Shown: positions 1 through 12,349, counted from the first letter of the stretch. The stretch is DNA of 64,000 nucleotides from Ypsolopha sequella (GCA_934047225.1 OW203990.1:26949045-27013044), one strand, 5' to 3'. Notes: generated by a model from the letters alone, not told the origin. Translations and numbers: made by a program.

Positions 1-44
1 TTTGAATATTTTATTACTTTGAAATGATGTTTCTGTTTAAACTG

Positions 45-160
45 CTACTACTGGAAGAAATCTCTTTTCACAGATAAGCTCACCTCTGTACTTTATACAT
101 GTATTTGTAAATAATTCTATGTAATGTATCTGTGTACAATAAAGAATAAAGAAAGAATAC
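45..160 (+). mobile_element. LINE-type 3' tail
   Basis: Sequence ending acaataaagaataaagaaag resembles a LINE 3' terminus. It lies in the perilipin intron. Confidence 0.3.
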
Positions 161-392
161 ATTGTTGTAAATAACGTTAAATCTTAGTATATTGTTTAAA
201 GTTTATAAAGGTGCGTATTACTGTTACCAATAAGATTTAAGTGTACAATGATTATTATATTGTATTGTGCATTTATGTGTTGTACGGAATAATAATTAAA
301 TAAAAAATTTTGAAAAGTAAAGAAAAGTAATTGTCTCGCCAGACAGAAAGTGCGACAGTGTGTATGCTAGACGCCCCACGTATAACTCTTAC

Positions 393-514
393 CCTGATTC
401 TCTGGTAAAGTTTTTCGCTGAGCTCGATGCCGGCGTCCACAATGGGGATGTTGGCCATACGGGTCGCGACCTCGAGGTGCGGCATTCTTGACTTCTTAGT
501 TTCTGTTTCTACCA
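393..514 (-). CDS. Lsd-1: perilipin exon with conserved N-terminal motif
   Basis: 122 nt, entering with two bases and ending phase 0. Acceptor ttttgttcgcag, donor gtaaga. Encodes VETETKKSRMPHLEVATRMA and NIPIVDAGIE...QRIR. Markedly GC-richer than its flanks. Confidence 0.8.
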
Positions 515-3500
515 CTGCGAACAAAATACCACATTTTATCAGCTGGAAGAGGTTTTGGAGCTAGCGTTTTATATTGAAAAATATATATTATGTATATCGA
601 TTAGAGAGAAGGCCAGAATTTTTAACAGCTGTATCTTACCCATATTGACCTACGGATCACAGACCGGGGCCTTAAACAAGCAGCAGGTATAGCAACTTAA
701 AATAACCCAGAGAAAAATGGAGAGAAGCATGCTCGGACTGAAAAGAGTGCTGGATAAGATATCTAACTTAGATCTTCGAAAGAAGACGGGCTTATTAGAT
801 GTGGTACGACAATCCAATAAGTTATAATGGGAATGGGCAGGGAATGTCATGACACAGAAAGACAATAGATGGTCCAATGTAACTGAATGGTGGACCAGAG
901 ACCTAGTACGAAGTAAGGAAAGGCCAAAAACGAGATGGCGGAGCGAACTGATTGTAAAAATATATTCTTTTACTATATTTACTGAGACTGGTTTCGAGAA
1001 ATTTTCAAGAAACCACAAAATATGTATGTCCCCCCCCTTATCTCCAAAACCATGGTGGACCGAAAAATATGAAAAAAATCATTGTACTTAATATATATTT
1101 ACGTAAAGATTATAGGAAAATATAAGGGTTGAGAAATTCACGAAAAAAAAACACTATATTAAATTTATCATCCACAATACGGAACCCTAGGTACGCGAGT
1201 CTGACTCGCACTTGACATATTTCTGACTACACGTAGCCTTAGTTTGAACTCTGTGGTCTGTTGGTTTGAACATCTCAACCACTAATTCGTAGGTGGCGGG
1301 CTCAAATTCCGAAAGGGCACGTTTGTGTTCGGTTTGTGTACTTTGGGACTTCGGAGGCTTCGTACGTTGTAGCTCCATATTTGCGACAAATATTTTTCAT
1401 ACATATTTGTTTGCCGACAAAGAAGCATCAGTTTCAAAAATATATGGAAACGTATTTCGTAATAAGAAAGAAAGAAATAAATTTATTTGTTGGAAAGTGA
1501 AAAACACAAGATGAAAAAATGAAAATGAAAAATGATAGAATATAGCACACATAATTAAACTATTGCTAATATAACTAACTAAAATACATTAGGACAAACA
1601 TTATTAAACAAATAAAAGGTAACATAAATTAATCTAATGTCTTCACCACCACCAAATGGGCTGCAACTCAGCATGTTGCTGTGTCGAGATGATACATATA
1701 TATAAAAACTATATTTATGCACACCCCGACACATCGCTGGTATTCTGTTACAGCCAGTGTGAGTGACTTGCGGTAGCAAATGCATAGATGCAATAAAACG
1801 CATAAAATTATTTATTAAAAAGAACAGTTTTAAATAGTTATATAGGTAAAAGGTACATTCAAATTAGTTAAGGTAAATGGGGGTAGTGAAACAAAAAAGT
1901 AGTTGTCAAGTGTGCGAACATTTTGTTGGAAGAGATTTACAAAAAGTACAAATTTCAATGGATTTTTCATTATCTTACCTAACATAAAATGAAAACTTGT
2001 AGATTGTGAGAAAAATAAACTTAGTAGGTACCTTATTTTGAGGGTCACCGCTTCCGTACTATACAAGGTGACTTTTTGACCATCGTCCAAATTCACAATG
2101 GTGGCTTGGTAAGTGATCAGTATCATGCATCAATAACAATTTGGTTGAAATTGAAATTTCAACTCCCCATAGTGATTCAGTCGGGACTGGAACTGAATTT
2201 ATATGGGAAGCCGAAATTTCATTTTACTAATTTCACAAAAATTGTTACTGATCCAAGATACTGATAACTTATCAAGCCTCCAGTATGAATTTGGACGATG
2301 ATCAAAAAGTCACCTTGTATATATGTATTCCGTATAATATATACTAAATTGATAGATACCTACTTCACTGTATATTTTGTGACTCGTCTTAGCGGCGACA
2401 GCTCGTTCGTCACAGATAGTGAACTATAAAAATGTATTTATCATAAAAATAAAAAGACGTAAGAGTGGACGCACTCAGATAATAGGCGCAAAGGTTAAAC
2501 ATACTTAGACATTTCTTTCTTTGCTAGTATTGTTATAGAGATATAAGGTTTTACAAAATTAGATTTTGTAAAGCGTAATAAAATTAAATAAATTATCAAC
2601 TGATCGAAATCAACAGATCATTCATCGTGATAAAAAGTTATTATTCAAAAATATTCATCACATTATCGCTGTAGCGTTTTGTTATCTGATCCAAAGAAAT
2701 ATTAATTCCCAGTTACGTACCCTTTGTCTGTGGCCCTTGACTTAGATTTACGGCCTGTATATAAGCTTCGGCCCTTTGAGCGATGGAGCCCTTAGTCCTT
2801 CGGTTGAGCCCTACTGCACACGTTCCGTTGAAGGAGTTCTTGAAGACATCACCGTTGTCACCCATAGTTTTACTCACTGTTATTTTTGCACTGTACTTAA
2901 AGGACATTAATTTATTTTTTTGGATTTTAGGAAAATTATCTCCAGTTCTTTTCGAATGGTCTTTTAAAAAGATTTATTGAATGAAAATGTTTTCACAGAA
3001 TTATTAAAAAAGCAACTGATTGGTTGACGCTTCGATTCACAATGTTAATTGCAAAGGTTATCTATCATTCTCACTGAGAAAATAATAGAATGGATGTTGT
3101 CATAATGTTGATCCGTGGAGTGAAATTAGGTCATCGTTTGAATTAGTTGTGATTTCGAAAACATTGATTAGCTTATGTATTAAATATATCGTAAATTATC
3201 CATAACATAATGTGCATATGTCAACTGTAAAATGTTAGTCTGGAGCCACAGGTAAACTGTTTAATGTTAACATTAAAAATTACTTATTTAGGCAAATTGC
3301 ACATTTCTTGCAATGATATTATGTATTTTTTGGAAAATAAATTATTTGATTTGATTTGATATATCGTCACAAGTCACAATACATCAACGAGCGTTTGTTT
3401 CCAGGTATGGGATGTCACTAGAAACAATCAAAACTCGTATACCCTCTTTTCAACGACGCTTTTACGTCTCAAAGTAATATGGTGTGAGCCTTATCGCCAC

Positions 3501-6500
3501 GTCCGGACTGGAACCTCATACCAGCCCGGGCCTGCAATTCGTACCTGCAATGTGTGGTGGTACGGAACCCTTTGTCGCGAGTCCGACTCGCACTTGTAAA
3601 TCCATATCTGGATGGACCCTAGCATGAATTCCTAAATTACTTTGACCTTTGCATATTAGTTTGTTCCTAGGCAAGAAAATTATTTAAGGAACTTTCATGG
3701 CGCCTGGTCAACGTCTCGGGTGACCAGAGGGCTGGCGCTTACCTCGGCCAGAGAATAAGTCTGGCCATCCAGAAGGGTAATGTAGCCAGCATTCTAGGCA
3801 CCCTACCGAGGGACAGCGATCTGGATCCAGTTTTTTATTTGTAATAGCTTTATTTTATTTATAGGATAGTTTTAATTTGTTATTATGTTATGTAAGTTTT
3901 TGTGTTTTAATAACAAATTTATAGAATTAAAAATTAAAAAAAGGCTTTAAAATATTATAAAATAATTAAAGTAATAAATCCAGTACTAGCTTATAAATTT
4001 CAGTACTTACAGTTTACACGGTAATCGAACCTTTTACTTTTTACTTTTTACGCGCAAGTAAAAGCTCCGCGTCCCTCGGCTCCCCAAATTTATTTACATG
4101 CAAACCTAACACGCACCTCCGCGCGATCCGCACGTCCTTGCACCTATTTTTTGGGCTCCGTAGTACCTAAATGGTACAAAAAGGAACCTTTATGGTGAGA
4201 CTCCTTTGTCCGTCCGTATGTCAGTGATATTATTTAAGAATTCATTTGCTTTAATTTTCTATGCCCTTACAGCATCGAAATGTTTGATACCACTTATGTA
4301 TATTGTAACACCCTATATTGTACAACATGAATGCAATAAATATTTGAATTTGAACCTTTATGGTGAGACTCCGTTGTCCGTCCGTCCGTATGTCACAGCC
4401 TCATAACTTTAGCACCGTTAAAGATAAAGACTTAAAATTTAGCACAAAAATAGCATTAATTTGCCCACATATCACGGTGTAAAAAATATGAAAAATTTGA
4501 AATTTTCATAGTATTTCCAAAAGAAAAGTGAAAAAAAAAATATTGTCCATAAAATACAATATGGATTGTAGATAAAAGAGAATATATACTTTTACTAAAT
4601 TTACTGGCACTGGTTTCGAGAAATCTTAAAAAAACACAAAAATATGTTTGTCCCCCCCCCCCCCCTTATCTCCAAAACTGGCGAATTACAGGAAAACTAT
4701 AGCGATTAAAAAAAAGTTTTGCAGAAATGAGAAATATAAAAAAGAATAATATATTTTATTTTTTATAAAAATACAACATGTGGATCAAATTGTAGGTATT
4801 AGAAAGTTGATTGTAAAATATATAGTTTGGCTATATTTAGTTGCATTTATTTCGAGAAATACTTGAAAAACCATAAAAAAATGTATGTCCCCCCCCCCTT
4901 ATCTCCAGAACTGGTGGACCGAAAAATATGAAATATATCATGGTAATATGTACTTACGTAAAGATTACAGGAAAAATAAGCGGTTGAGAAATTAACAAAA
5001 AAAAAAGACAAAATTCACAATACGGAACGGTCTGACTCGTACTTGTTTTTTTTTTTTCGATTTCATACTTTAGGATCTGCTTATGACATTACTATATTAA
5101 ACCAAACAAATGTCAGACGGATGTAATTTGGATGTATTTTAAAAATTATAATACCATCAAATTAAATATGTCTCATCATTTACAAATATCTAATTACTAT
5201 AAGATTATAAATTAACAAATAAACTATTAAACTAAAATACTTAAAACTTAAACAAACTAAACGCCTAAAAAATAAATTAATTTAAAACAAATAAAAGACA
5301 TTATTTAAGTCATCGCTATCGCCGGGCAGGGTACCCAGGACACTGGCGGCGTTACCTCGTTGGATGGCAAGGCTGATTCGTTGCCCGAGGTAAGCTCCGG
5401 CCCTTTAGTTTATTATTAATAATAAACTGAACTGTTTATGAGTGCATGCTTTTCTTTAAACTTTCACCCCGTTATCATGTTTGTTTGAATAGCCGTTACT
5501 TAATGTTTCTACAACTAACTAAGTAATTAGAACAACATCGTTAGATTATGAAAGTCACAGTTCAAAGTTCAGTGATTATTAGAAATCTTTAGCTTCTTGA
5601 AACATAAGCCAAATCATGTGACATTGGTCATAACGAAGCGATGTGACCATTGATGGTCAATGGATGTGACCAACCAAGTATTGTAGAAAATGTTAAGAAC
5701 CCGCTCCGTATTATTCATCCGTTTGATGCGAAGTATTTTTTAAATATTTTTCTCATCTTTACCGCGATGTTTTTGTAAAAACCAGGGACACACACCAGTA
5801 CATATTGGCCGTCTAAATGAAGTCCTAAAATTTATTTGATTGAATTGTTTATCCTTTGCGAATTATGTTGGTACTTAGACATGAAGAACTATTCGGAACG
5901 GGCTCGTAAGTACCAAAATAATTTGCAAAAGAGAAACAATTCAATCAAATAATTTTAGGCATTCATTTAAACGGGCAATATGAAGTGGTGTATGTCCTTG
6001 GTTTTTACAAAAGCATCGCGATAAAGGCCAGAAAAATGTTTAACAAAATGCTTTGCATCAAAACTGTCGTCGTCGCGGACCGGGCTCTTAAGAGTAAAAA
6101 GGTAATATATTTGTTTTACCAGATAAATAAATGAATCGTCACGACAAAAATTCTCGAAGGGATGTCAGAGGTGTTACGAGTGTGAACTGTGAAATGCAAG
6201 TCACAGTCTACAATCGGTACAAACGAGTTTTACCGACGATTATTATCACGTTGGGACATTATTATGTCCCAACGTGATCGAGGTTCTTCGAGCACAAATA
6301 CACGCTTTTTAGGGCATGCAGGTTTCCTTATAATAATAATAATAAAATAATTTATTTCAGACAGGGTCCATAAAGTGTTAGTAATACAAAATAACTTATG
6401 GACTAGTGTTAGTAAGAGAACAGGCGACTAAATAGTATTAAAATAAATTAAATCAAATCAAACTTAATATAAGCTTATGATGTTTTCCATCACCGTTCAC

Positions 6501-9500
6501 CAAGTGGTAAATAATAACAAATACTATGCACATAAATTCCGAAAAACTCATCGGTGCATGCCCGGCCGGGGATCGAACCTGGATCTTAAGATTGACAGGC
6601 CAGCGTTCTACCCCTGAGCTACCGTCACCTAAATTATTTTTGTATTTGCTTAAAATTCGTATGCTTGCAAAGTTACTATATTAGGTAGCCTAATTATCTA
6701 GGAAATCGAATCTCTTTTTTAACTAACATAAACATTAATTTGGTTGATTTAATTGAGGTTATGTAGTTGCAGAATTTTATAAGTGTTCCGGAAAAAAATA
6801 CCTTTCATTGGAATCCATTCAAACCGGCCAACGTCAGTAATATTTTAAAGCGTTGTAGGTATATATATACATATATATATATATTATATTATATATATAT
6901 ATATGCAGTTTTAATTTTCTCTAAAATGGATGACGTTGAGAATAGTTCTTTGAGCATCTCATAATTGAAATTGAAATTATTTATTTGTCTTAAAAACAAT
7001 TATTATTACACAGCAATTTATTGTTAAAAATAAGCGACGAAAAGAAATAAGCTCACTTTATGCTGTGAGTGAAAAAGAAAATGATCTTCGAAACAGCGCT
7101 GATTTTCAGCTTGTCCCTGTTTTCGCTGAATGTTTACATATGCGGGTAGAAAATTTAGAAACAAAAGGCGGCTGTGGAAAGGGGGCTTTGGTACTGTCGC
7201 CCCTCTAGCTTAGCTTCAACCCCTCCCAAAAATAATAGAAAATGATAAATAAGTGGAAAAATATTCTATGATTGGGGGCAGGGGTTTAAGCCCCTCCCCC
7301 CTATTTCATACTCGTTAATAATATAGTTTTCAATGCATGTGCTCGTAAAGGCCCACTTTTTATGCATCAAAACCGAACAGAAAGTCGATTATTTTGCCCT
7401 AGCGCTTTATTATTATTATTTTTTTAATTTATTTACAATGGTTGGCTAACCTGCAGCCTTTCCTGTGTACCATAGATATTATACTTTTTTTTCCACTGTT
7501 TAACGGCTCTGGATACAATCCTTTTGAGCCAATTATAATTTAAAGTTCACAAGATTATATTTGTTTTCATTTCCTCACACTATGCATTGAAAAACGTAGT
7601 ATGATACACGGGCGTAAAAGCAATAAATTACTCGGTTACGTTTAAAACACTCGCTACGCTCGTGTTTTAAATCGTCCTCGTAATTTATTCCTTTGCGCCC
7701 TTGTAGCATAAACTACTATTAAATTTTCCCCATACTGTCCCATCTCAACGCGCCAATTCGTATATCAATAAGCATCAGTTTTTCATCGTATAGGATGCTG
7801 CCCTCGTGTTTGGACGAAGTTTTAAGGGTCGAATCTCCGGATTTGTAACAAAATATCAAGTAATAATTATAACCTTTAGCTCAAACAACTTTTCACAATA
7901 GTTTGCTATATGCAAAAAAAAAGTATTAACAGGTGGTAGAGCTGATGCCGGGCTCGACTGTGGAGGTACCACCATCTTAGTTGGAGACACCTCGAAGTGA
8001 TTCGGGGGATAGTAAGAGGACAGCTCACAGGCAAAAAACCAAGAGGCCCACCATGCGTGGGACCGATGGATGGCGGTATATCCATCTCTAATAGCAGGGC
8101 CTTATATGGAACAGACTGGTGACGGGCAGCGGCGTCACTGATGCGAGGGTTCCAGCACCGCGCTCACCAACCCGCCTGCCCAGCGTGTGTGAGAATGGGC
8201 AATTCTTCCAGGATGACCGCCGGGTGTGGCAAAGTCCTGGAAAGGCTTATGTCCAGCAGTGGACGAACTAGGCTGATGGATGGATGGAACTTTATTGTCT
8301 TTTTATTTTAAATATATTTATTTAGTTTTAATAACTTGATAAAAAACATTAAATACAATTTAAGTGAGATATATTTCGGGCCATTCGGGCCCAGCGTCAG
8401 TCATCAATAATTTAAAACCAAATATATTAAAAAGACTATATGCAAAAACATATTTTTAACGATATTATAAAAGCTATAAATAAAACAATTGGCTTTTCCA
8501 CAGCCGTGATACCGGCCGTATAATCTTAAAATAATTCAATATCACGCTTATGGAAAATCAACTTATTTTGAAGCTATCATAATTTCAATAAAATATGTTT
8601 ATGCATATAGCAAATGGTTGTTAAAATTTTTCTTAGGTAAAAGTTGGTATTTTGGCCGTTACAAAACCGGAGAATCGACCCTAGAAAACAAGTGGCTGAT
8701 ATATAACGATAATATACGAGTATTGTTACAATCAGCTCACGAAACTACCCACTCGACAGGATTCAAAAAATATAATTAAGAAAATCCATACAAACAAGTG
8801 ATGAAGTCATAAAAACCAAACAATTTGAAATTTTAAAGTAAACAGCCAGTAGTTCATCAAAATAGCATAGAATATGTTCCACATTGTAGCGCCTTCAATC
8901 ACAAAAGTCATGGGACTGGCCGACAGAAGTGAAAACTTTACTGTTGTTAACATTAGCATGTCGGTGACGGGTGACGTGCACCCATAAGACTTTCCCGTAC
9001 CAAAAATCGCTCCACGCGCCTAAAGAAGTTTGCACTTCCACTAAAATTACTTCCGTTAAAAAGATGAAGAATAAAAGCCACCACGTCACGAAATTTGAAA
9101 GGTGTTAGAAGAATTTAAATGTTTCGAGAACTAAATGTCATGCTATCTACCAGTAACTTTTCTTCAATCGGATATTCAAATGGACAATACAAATCAGATG
9201 CAGCTCAAGAACTCACAAAAGCTTACTCAGTGTCTAAGTAAGTAATTTTGGCTCGAGTGGACATTCAAACCACTATATCACAAAGGCTGATCTTATCGTC
9301 AACAATTTCCCACCTACCCTCAATTATTGAGAATGTGAGACAAAGGATGGATATTAGATAATATTTCGTATTTATGACGTACTTAATCAAAACCAAAATA
9401 CTGATCCCACAATCTACGAGTAACAGCACATAATATTTGAACTGAAAAATCTACCAAGAAAGTACACGCCGGTTAACCTAACCAGACTTCCCCGAAGTGC

Positions 9501-9617
9501 GAAATGCTATAACATTTTCCAATAATTTTCATCAAATTCTATTCCACATCTACACCAATAAACAAATAAAACAATAATAAAACAAAGTGACTCACTTTTT
9601 CCGTTTCCTTCTACCAT
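393..9617 (-). CDS. Lsd-1: perilipin / lipid storage droplet protein 1-like, 5' part
   Basis: 5' portion of a spliced gene running off the left edge. The diagnostic exon (393-514) encodes PHLEVATRMANIPIVDAGIE followed by LSEKLYQRIR. This matches the conserved perilipin N terminus (HLE..R...IP-V...-Y..-K/R) of insect Lsd-1/PLIN1, which coats lipid droplets in fat body and controls lipase access. Two upstream exons are proposed: 9596-9617 (start codon) and 2721-2876 (possible cassette). Phases fit with or without the cassette. The rest of the PAT domain lies to the left of the window. Identity is from the motif; the 5' structure is inferred from splice signals and phase. Confidence 0.7.
600..950 (+). 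mobile_element. RTE-type LINE reverse-transcriptase C-terminal fragment
   Basis: A frame with stops reads KARIFNSCILPILTYGSQT, KMERSMLG and KERPKTRWRSEL, typical of the end of RTE-clade polymerase. Degenerate. Confidence 0.6.
951..1216 (+). repeat. GGTTCCG/GGAACCC interspersed repeat, 3' part
   Basis: Shares the block actggtttcgagaaat..tatgtatgtccccccccttatctcc and the end acggaaccctaggtacgcgag with copies at 4.2, 13.7, 23.3 and 54.5 kb. The element class is not known to me. Confidence 0.6.
1220..1330 (+). mobile_element. tRNA-derived SINE head fragment
   Basis: Contains a box-A-like tggtctgttggtttg and box-B-like gggctcaaattcc, then gggcacgtttgtgttcggtt. The same layout occurs at 25375-25460. 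Confidence 0.4.
2064..2317. mobile_element. MITE with 31-bp terminal inverted repeats, TA target site
   Basis: Termini caaggtgactttttgaccat at 2064 and its inverse ending 2317, flanked by TA on both sides, suggest a Tc1/mariner-superfamily MITE. Confidence 0.7.
2721..2876 (-). CDS. possible perilipin cassette exon
   Basis: 156 nt bounded by aataacag and gtacgt, with phase 1 at both ends and a multiple of three long, so it can be included or skipped without changing frame. Encodes SKTMGDNGDVFKNSFNGT and AVGLNRRTKGSIAQRAEAYI. No family is recognised. The acceptor lacks a pyrimidine tract. Alternatively it is an alternative first exon using an ATG at 2907 or in MGDNG. GC-rich compared with its surroundings. 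Confidence 0.35.
2908..3630. other. no gene recognised
   Basis: AT-rich sequence in the proposed perilipin intron, with a possible LINE tail ending atttgatttgatttga near 3355 and a decayed SINE piece at 3470-3560. No coding signal seen. Confidence 0.4.
3640..3920 (+). mobile_element. LINE 3' end, family with GNxAS terminus
   Basis: Encodes ...GAYLGQRISLAIQKGNVAS and LGTLPRDSDL near the end of a LINE polymerase frame, then an AT-rich 3'UTR. The same terminus occurs at 5200-5400, 10900-11930 and 42130-42330 (all minus). Confidence 0.6.
4151..5047 (+). repeat. GGTTCCG/GGAACCC interspersed repeat, near full length
   Basis: Starts ggctccgtagtacctaaatg, has the cctttatggtgagactcc / tccgtccgtatgtca block twice (4190 and 4358), two tatgt(ttg)tcccccc blocks, and ends acaatacggaacggtctgactcg. 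Confidence 0.65.
5200..5400 (-). mobile_element. LINE 3' end, GNxAS family
   Basis: Minus strand encodes RISLAIQRGNAASVLGTLPG before an AT-rich 3' tail. Confidence 0.55.
5697..6090. mobile_element. foldback element with about 170-bp arms
   Basis: The right arm mirrors the left: the ttgatgcgaag, gcgatgtttttgtaaaaacc and aatttatttgattgaattg blocks all reappear inverted. Arms are diverged by a few percent. Confidence 0.75.
6135..6300 (-). mobile_element. SINE body fragment
   Basis: gtgaactgtgaaatgcaagt and accgacgattattatcacgt blocks shared with the full SINE at 35080-35365. The tRNA-like head is missing. Confidence 0.5.
6305..6637 (-). mobile_element. tRNA-derived SINE interrupted by a LINE tail
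   Basis: Minus strand begins ggtgacggtagctcaggggt (box A) and includes ggttcgatccc (box B). The tail is split at about 6331-6478 by a (AAT)n/AT-rich LINE-like piece. Compare the uninterrupted copy at 15893-16075. Confidence 0.65.
7328..7722. mobile_element. repeat family with ATGCATTGAAAA inverted ends
   Basis: ttttcaatgcatgtgctcgt at the left and the inverse atgcattgaaaa near 7595, then a palindromic gtttaaaacactcgctacg / ctcgtgttttaaat tail. Other copies: 28150-28278 (partial), 37021-37440 (inverse), 59520-59905. Confidence 0.65.
7931..8290 (+). mobile_element. RTE-type LINE 3' end
   Basis: ctggaaaggcttatgtccag and a (ATGG)n tail are characteristic of lepidopteran RTE-like 3' ends. A near-identical copy lies at 22945-23222. 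Confidence 0.65.
8364..8405 (-). other. hammerhead-like motif, copy 1
   Basis: Minus-strand order: TGA, core CTGACGCT, stem II GGGCC/GGCCC with loop CGAAT, GAAA, ATATAT-type stem III, C, then TCA pairing with TGA. Lies at the end of a dispersed repeat inserted in another foldback element. Confidence 0.5.
8700..9590. other. no gene recognised
   Basis: Unique-looking AT-rich sequence upstream of the perilipin locus's proposed donor. No supported exon, RNA gene or repeat seen. Confidence 0.35.
9596..9617 (-). CDS. possible perilipin first coding exon
   Basis: ATG at 9617, then seven codons (MVEGNGK) and one base before a strong donor gtgagt. The single A left over joins TG of either downstream exon to make ATG. 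A short 5'UTR leads back to an initiator-like TCAGTT. The link to the perilipin exon is inferred from strand, phase and promoter signals. Confidence 0.42.
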
Positions 9618-9630
9618 GGAATAGCCAAGA

Positions 9631-9664
9631 GATACAACTGCCAACGCGTCTGGGATCGAACTGA
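9631..9664 (-). promoter_or_regulatory. TATA-less core promoter: Inr plus DPE-like element
   Basis: On the minus strand TCAGTT (Inr, +1 at about 9662) lies 45 nt before the ATG at 9617. GTATC begins at +28, one mismatch from the arthropod downstream promoter element RGWYV. No TATA box is visible at -30. Confidence 0.4.
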
Positions 9665-10094
9665 GAGAGAGATGCGCGAGCGCACGACACGTACCATGAA
9701 CGACTCCTTACGAGCTAAGTGGACGTGAATCTGGGGGTAGCTGCACCGGTGCAAGCAAAACTAATCTTTATCTCAGACAAACAAGAACCAGTGCCTGTTA
9801 TACCCTTTAAAAACATTAAGCAGAGGGTGGGGTACAAAGTTCGCGCGTCTGTTTACAGGGATTGATTATTTGAATAAACACTCGAATGGAATTGTGGTAG
9901 ACATTAAGTTATTGTGTGTTTAATACGATATATCGAAGAATATTGACGATGAAAAGGAGAACCATTTTTAACGTACACTGATTAGAGATGAATATTGTGT
10001 AGCGTTAGGAGGTTTCTGGTGCGTGAATCCATAAATGTTAAATTAATTTGCCGGTAATTCGTACTTTTGTGAAAAACCAAGATTCATTCATGGA

Positions 10095-10200
10095 AAAAAG
10101 TCCATTTAATCATCATCGTCATCAATCAGCCCACATCCACCCACTGTTGGGCATAGACCTTTTCTTCTCCACGCCATTTTCATCAGTGTCTCGCCAGCCT
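10095..10200 (-). mobile_element. RTE-type LINE 3' tail
   Basis: Minus strand reads ...ctatgcccaacagtgggtgg, then atgtgggctgattgatgacg and a GATGATG tail. Confidence 0.5.
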
Positions 10201-10389
10201 CGTTCACTGCCCAGTATAATATTTTTTTTAAAACCAAATTCACTAAAAATTTCATTCAATTGCATGACAACGAAAGACTTTTTTCAAAGGATATTTTTAA
10301 TTTATTTTTTCTTATACTGCATACATACTTCATTAAATTTATTCACGATACATTTATTACCTCACATAGCGGATTTTGCAGGAGCAGCG

Positions 10390-10628
10390 ACGATATACAT
10401 ACAACCACGACATGAATCGACGAGAGAGTGTCAGAACAAACTTGGTCTCGTAATCGACGATTATTATGTCCCAAACGTGATAGGCGGTGAGCCCTAACAC
10501 CGTACCTCGGGAACAAATGAGTCAAGAAGCATGCAGACCGAAAACAAATTAATGTGCCCCGCGGTAATTAAACCCACGACCACTGGATTAGCAGGCGAGT
10601 GGTCTAGCACTCGGCCACACAGCTAGAT
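10390..10628 (-). mobile_element. tRNA-derived SINE
   Basis: Minus strand: tRNA-like head (gtggccgagtgctagaccac, box B gggtttaattacc), ggtctgcatgcttcttga spacer and a cacgtttgggacataataat body, as in the copy at 35080-35365. Confidence 0.6.
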
Positions 10629-10899
10629 GGTCTTGTTCTGCGGTGTTATACTACAAAGCTTTTATCATTTCTGTTCTTGTAATATTTCAATTAGTTATTG
10701 TATTGTATTTTGCTTAAGCTTTAAGTCTATTTAGCGACCTTACACTTGACCTTGAAAGATTTTTATGAAAATCAATTTCGTTTAAAAGGCAGTTAACGTT
10801 TTTTTTTTCGATATGTCAAAAAATTACGAAGTTATTGGCAATCAAAGCAAACTTAACGGCATGTATGAAACTAAATCTACTATAAAATAAACAAAACTA

Positions 10900-11930
10900 A
10901 ATAAGAGATTAACAAATAATAAAAATAATAATTCCTAAAGATGAAAAATTGAGCCAAAATCGCTGTCTTCTCGGGGAAGAGTACCCAGGACACTAGCGGC
11001 ATTACCTCTTTGGATTGCTAGGCCAAATTCTTTGGCCGAGTTATGCGTCAGCCCTGGGAACTCTGGAGACGTCGACCAGTCGCGACGCCAGTTCCTTATA
11101 AAGCTTTCGTGCTCCCGGCCCCCATGGCCCGAGGGTTTCGACGCCGAAAGGCGCAAATATGTAGCCCGCGCCTTAGGACGACGATGCGGAGTTCACCGTC
11201 GTCGTTATCAAACAGGCACTGGCAGCCGCCGATTGGCAAGCTGTTTAATAACCGCCCCTAATAACGAACAATTGGAACAATTAAAATAATCAACTGCATC
11301 CACCATCCCACCTCCTTCGACGACGCAGCCAACGCTTAGCGCACGAGCAATGCGTGCAGCTCGCGCCGATCGGCAGCTGCCAGTGCCCGTTTGACAACGA
11401 CGGTGAACGCCGTGTCGTCGTTCTGAGAACAACACTCGTCTTGATAATGCCGAAATTGTATTGGTGAAACTGTTGGCATATAGTCAACAACAATAACTCG
11501 TGAGTGTTCAAGCCGTATGTAATAATAATTTAGCATGTCAGCTAATTTAGCATGAGTTTTAATAATATTATCGATCATGGTGTTATTGATAAGATCAACC
11601 AAGATATTTAATAGATTTTCATGTCGCCAGAGGGGGGTACAGCGTAGAACATATGTAACTTTAGGGACAAACATGAAGTATCTTATGACAAATAAGGCCA
11701 TATGGGGTGAAATTTTGGTTAGGCGACTAGACGACTCTTTAAATTTAGATATTTGGTCTTTCACATATTCTGGGATAACGTCCTCTAAAATTGGTGCACC
11801 AAGGAAGTGAAGTGACGTTTTGGTTAGAACTTTTATGCCTGGCGCAACACTGTTAAATTCGGAAATATATTCATTATTAAATTTTTCGTCTAGTGAATCT
11901 GATGACATGTTATGTTATGATAAGGCGACA
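10900..11930 (-). mobile_element. LINE polymerase C-terminal fragment, GNxAS family, longest copy
   Basis: 11908-11336 is an open frame (190 codons) with LHFLGAPILEDVIPEYVKD, LTKISPHMALFVIRYF and PKVTYVLRCTPLWRH, typical of the thumb region of LINE reverse transcriptases. A frameshift later it continues to FGLAIQRGNAASVLGTLP at 10935-11156. 5'-truncated near 11930. Confidence 0.7.
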
Positions 11931-12349
11931 CAATTTCAACTAATTGTTTTATAATCACTTGAATCACACTCATAGTCAACAAAAACTAATGATTTTGTCA
12001 ATTTTGTCCATTCCGCTCTTGTGTCAGCTGACCGATAACGTCGCGAGTGTTCGACAACAAAGTACCAGATCACAAGTTCACAATTACTATCTACGTAGAT
12101 AGGTGATAAACGCCGTCTACCTACAATTAAATACATTAAATTAGAAATAGGATCTCACTTTACTTTCATACCGTTATGGTGGATATATTATAAAGTGGAA
12201 ATATGTTATTTATTACTAGGTTTTCGCCCGCGGCTCCGCTTGCGTTTGTTATCGACACTCCTTACGGGCTATATGCTGACGATGATAATAAAGAAAACCG
12301 CATACATACAGAGAGACAGACAGACAAAAACACCAAGACCCCTTTTCAT

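Larger units (their letters stand above)
7826..8690. mobile_element. foldback element interrupted by later insertions
   Basis: Ends gggtcgaatctccggatttg and the inverse ccggagaatcgaccct match the intact copy at 31541-31998. The interior is split by an RTE LINE tail (7931-8290) and the hammerhead-bearing repeat (8300-8410). Confidence 0.6.

Noticed and set aside
6545..6637. tRNA gene
   Set aside because: Internal boxes A and B are present but the cloverleaf is degenerate and the sequence continues into a shared SINE body; similarly for 15893, 25375 and 35080.
10048..10497. 149-codon plus-strand ORF
   Set aside because: Runs through an antisense LINE tail and an antisense SINE; composition is not coding-like.
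11336..11908. 190-codon minus-strand ORF as a host gene
   Set aside because: Matches the LINE reverse-transcriptase thumb region and continues after a frameshift into the GNAAS terminus seen in other copies.
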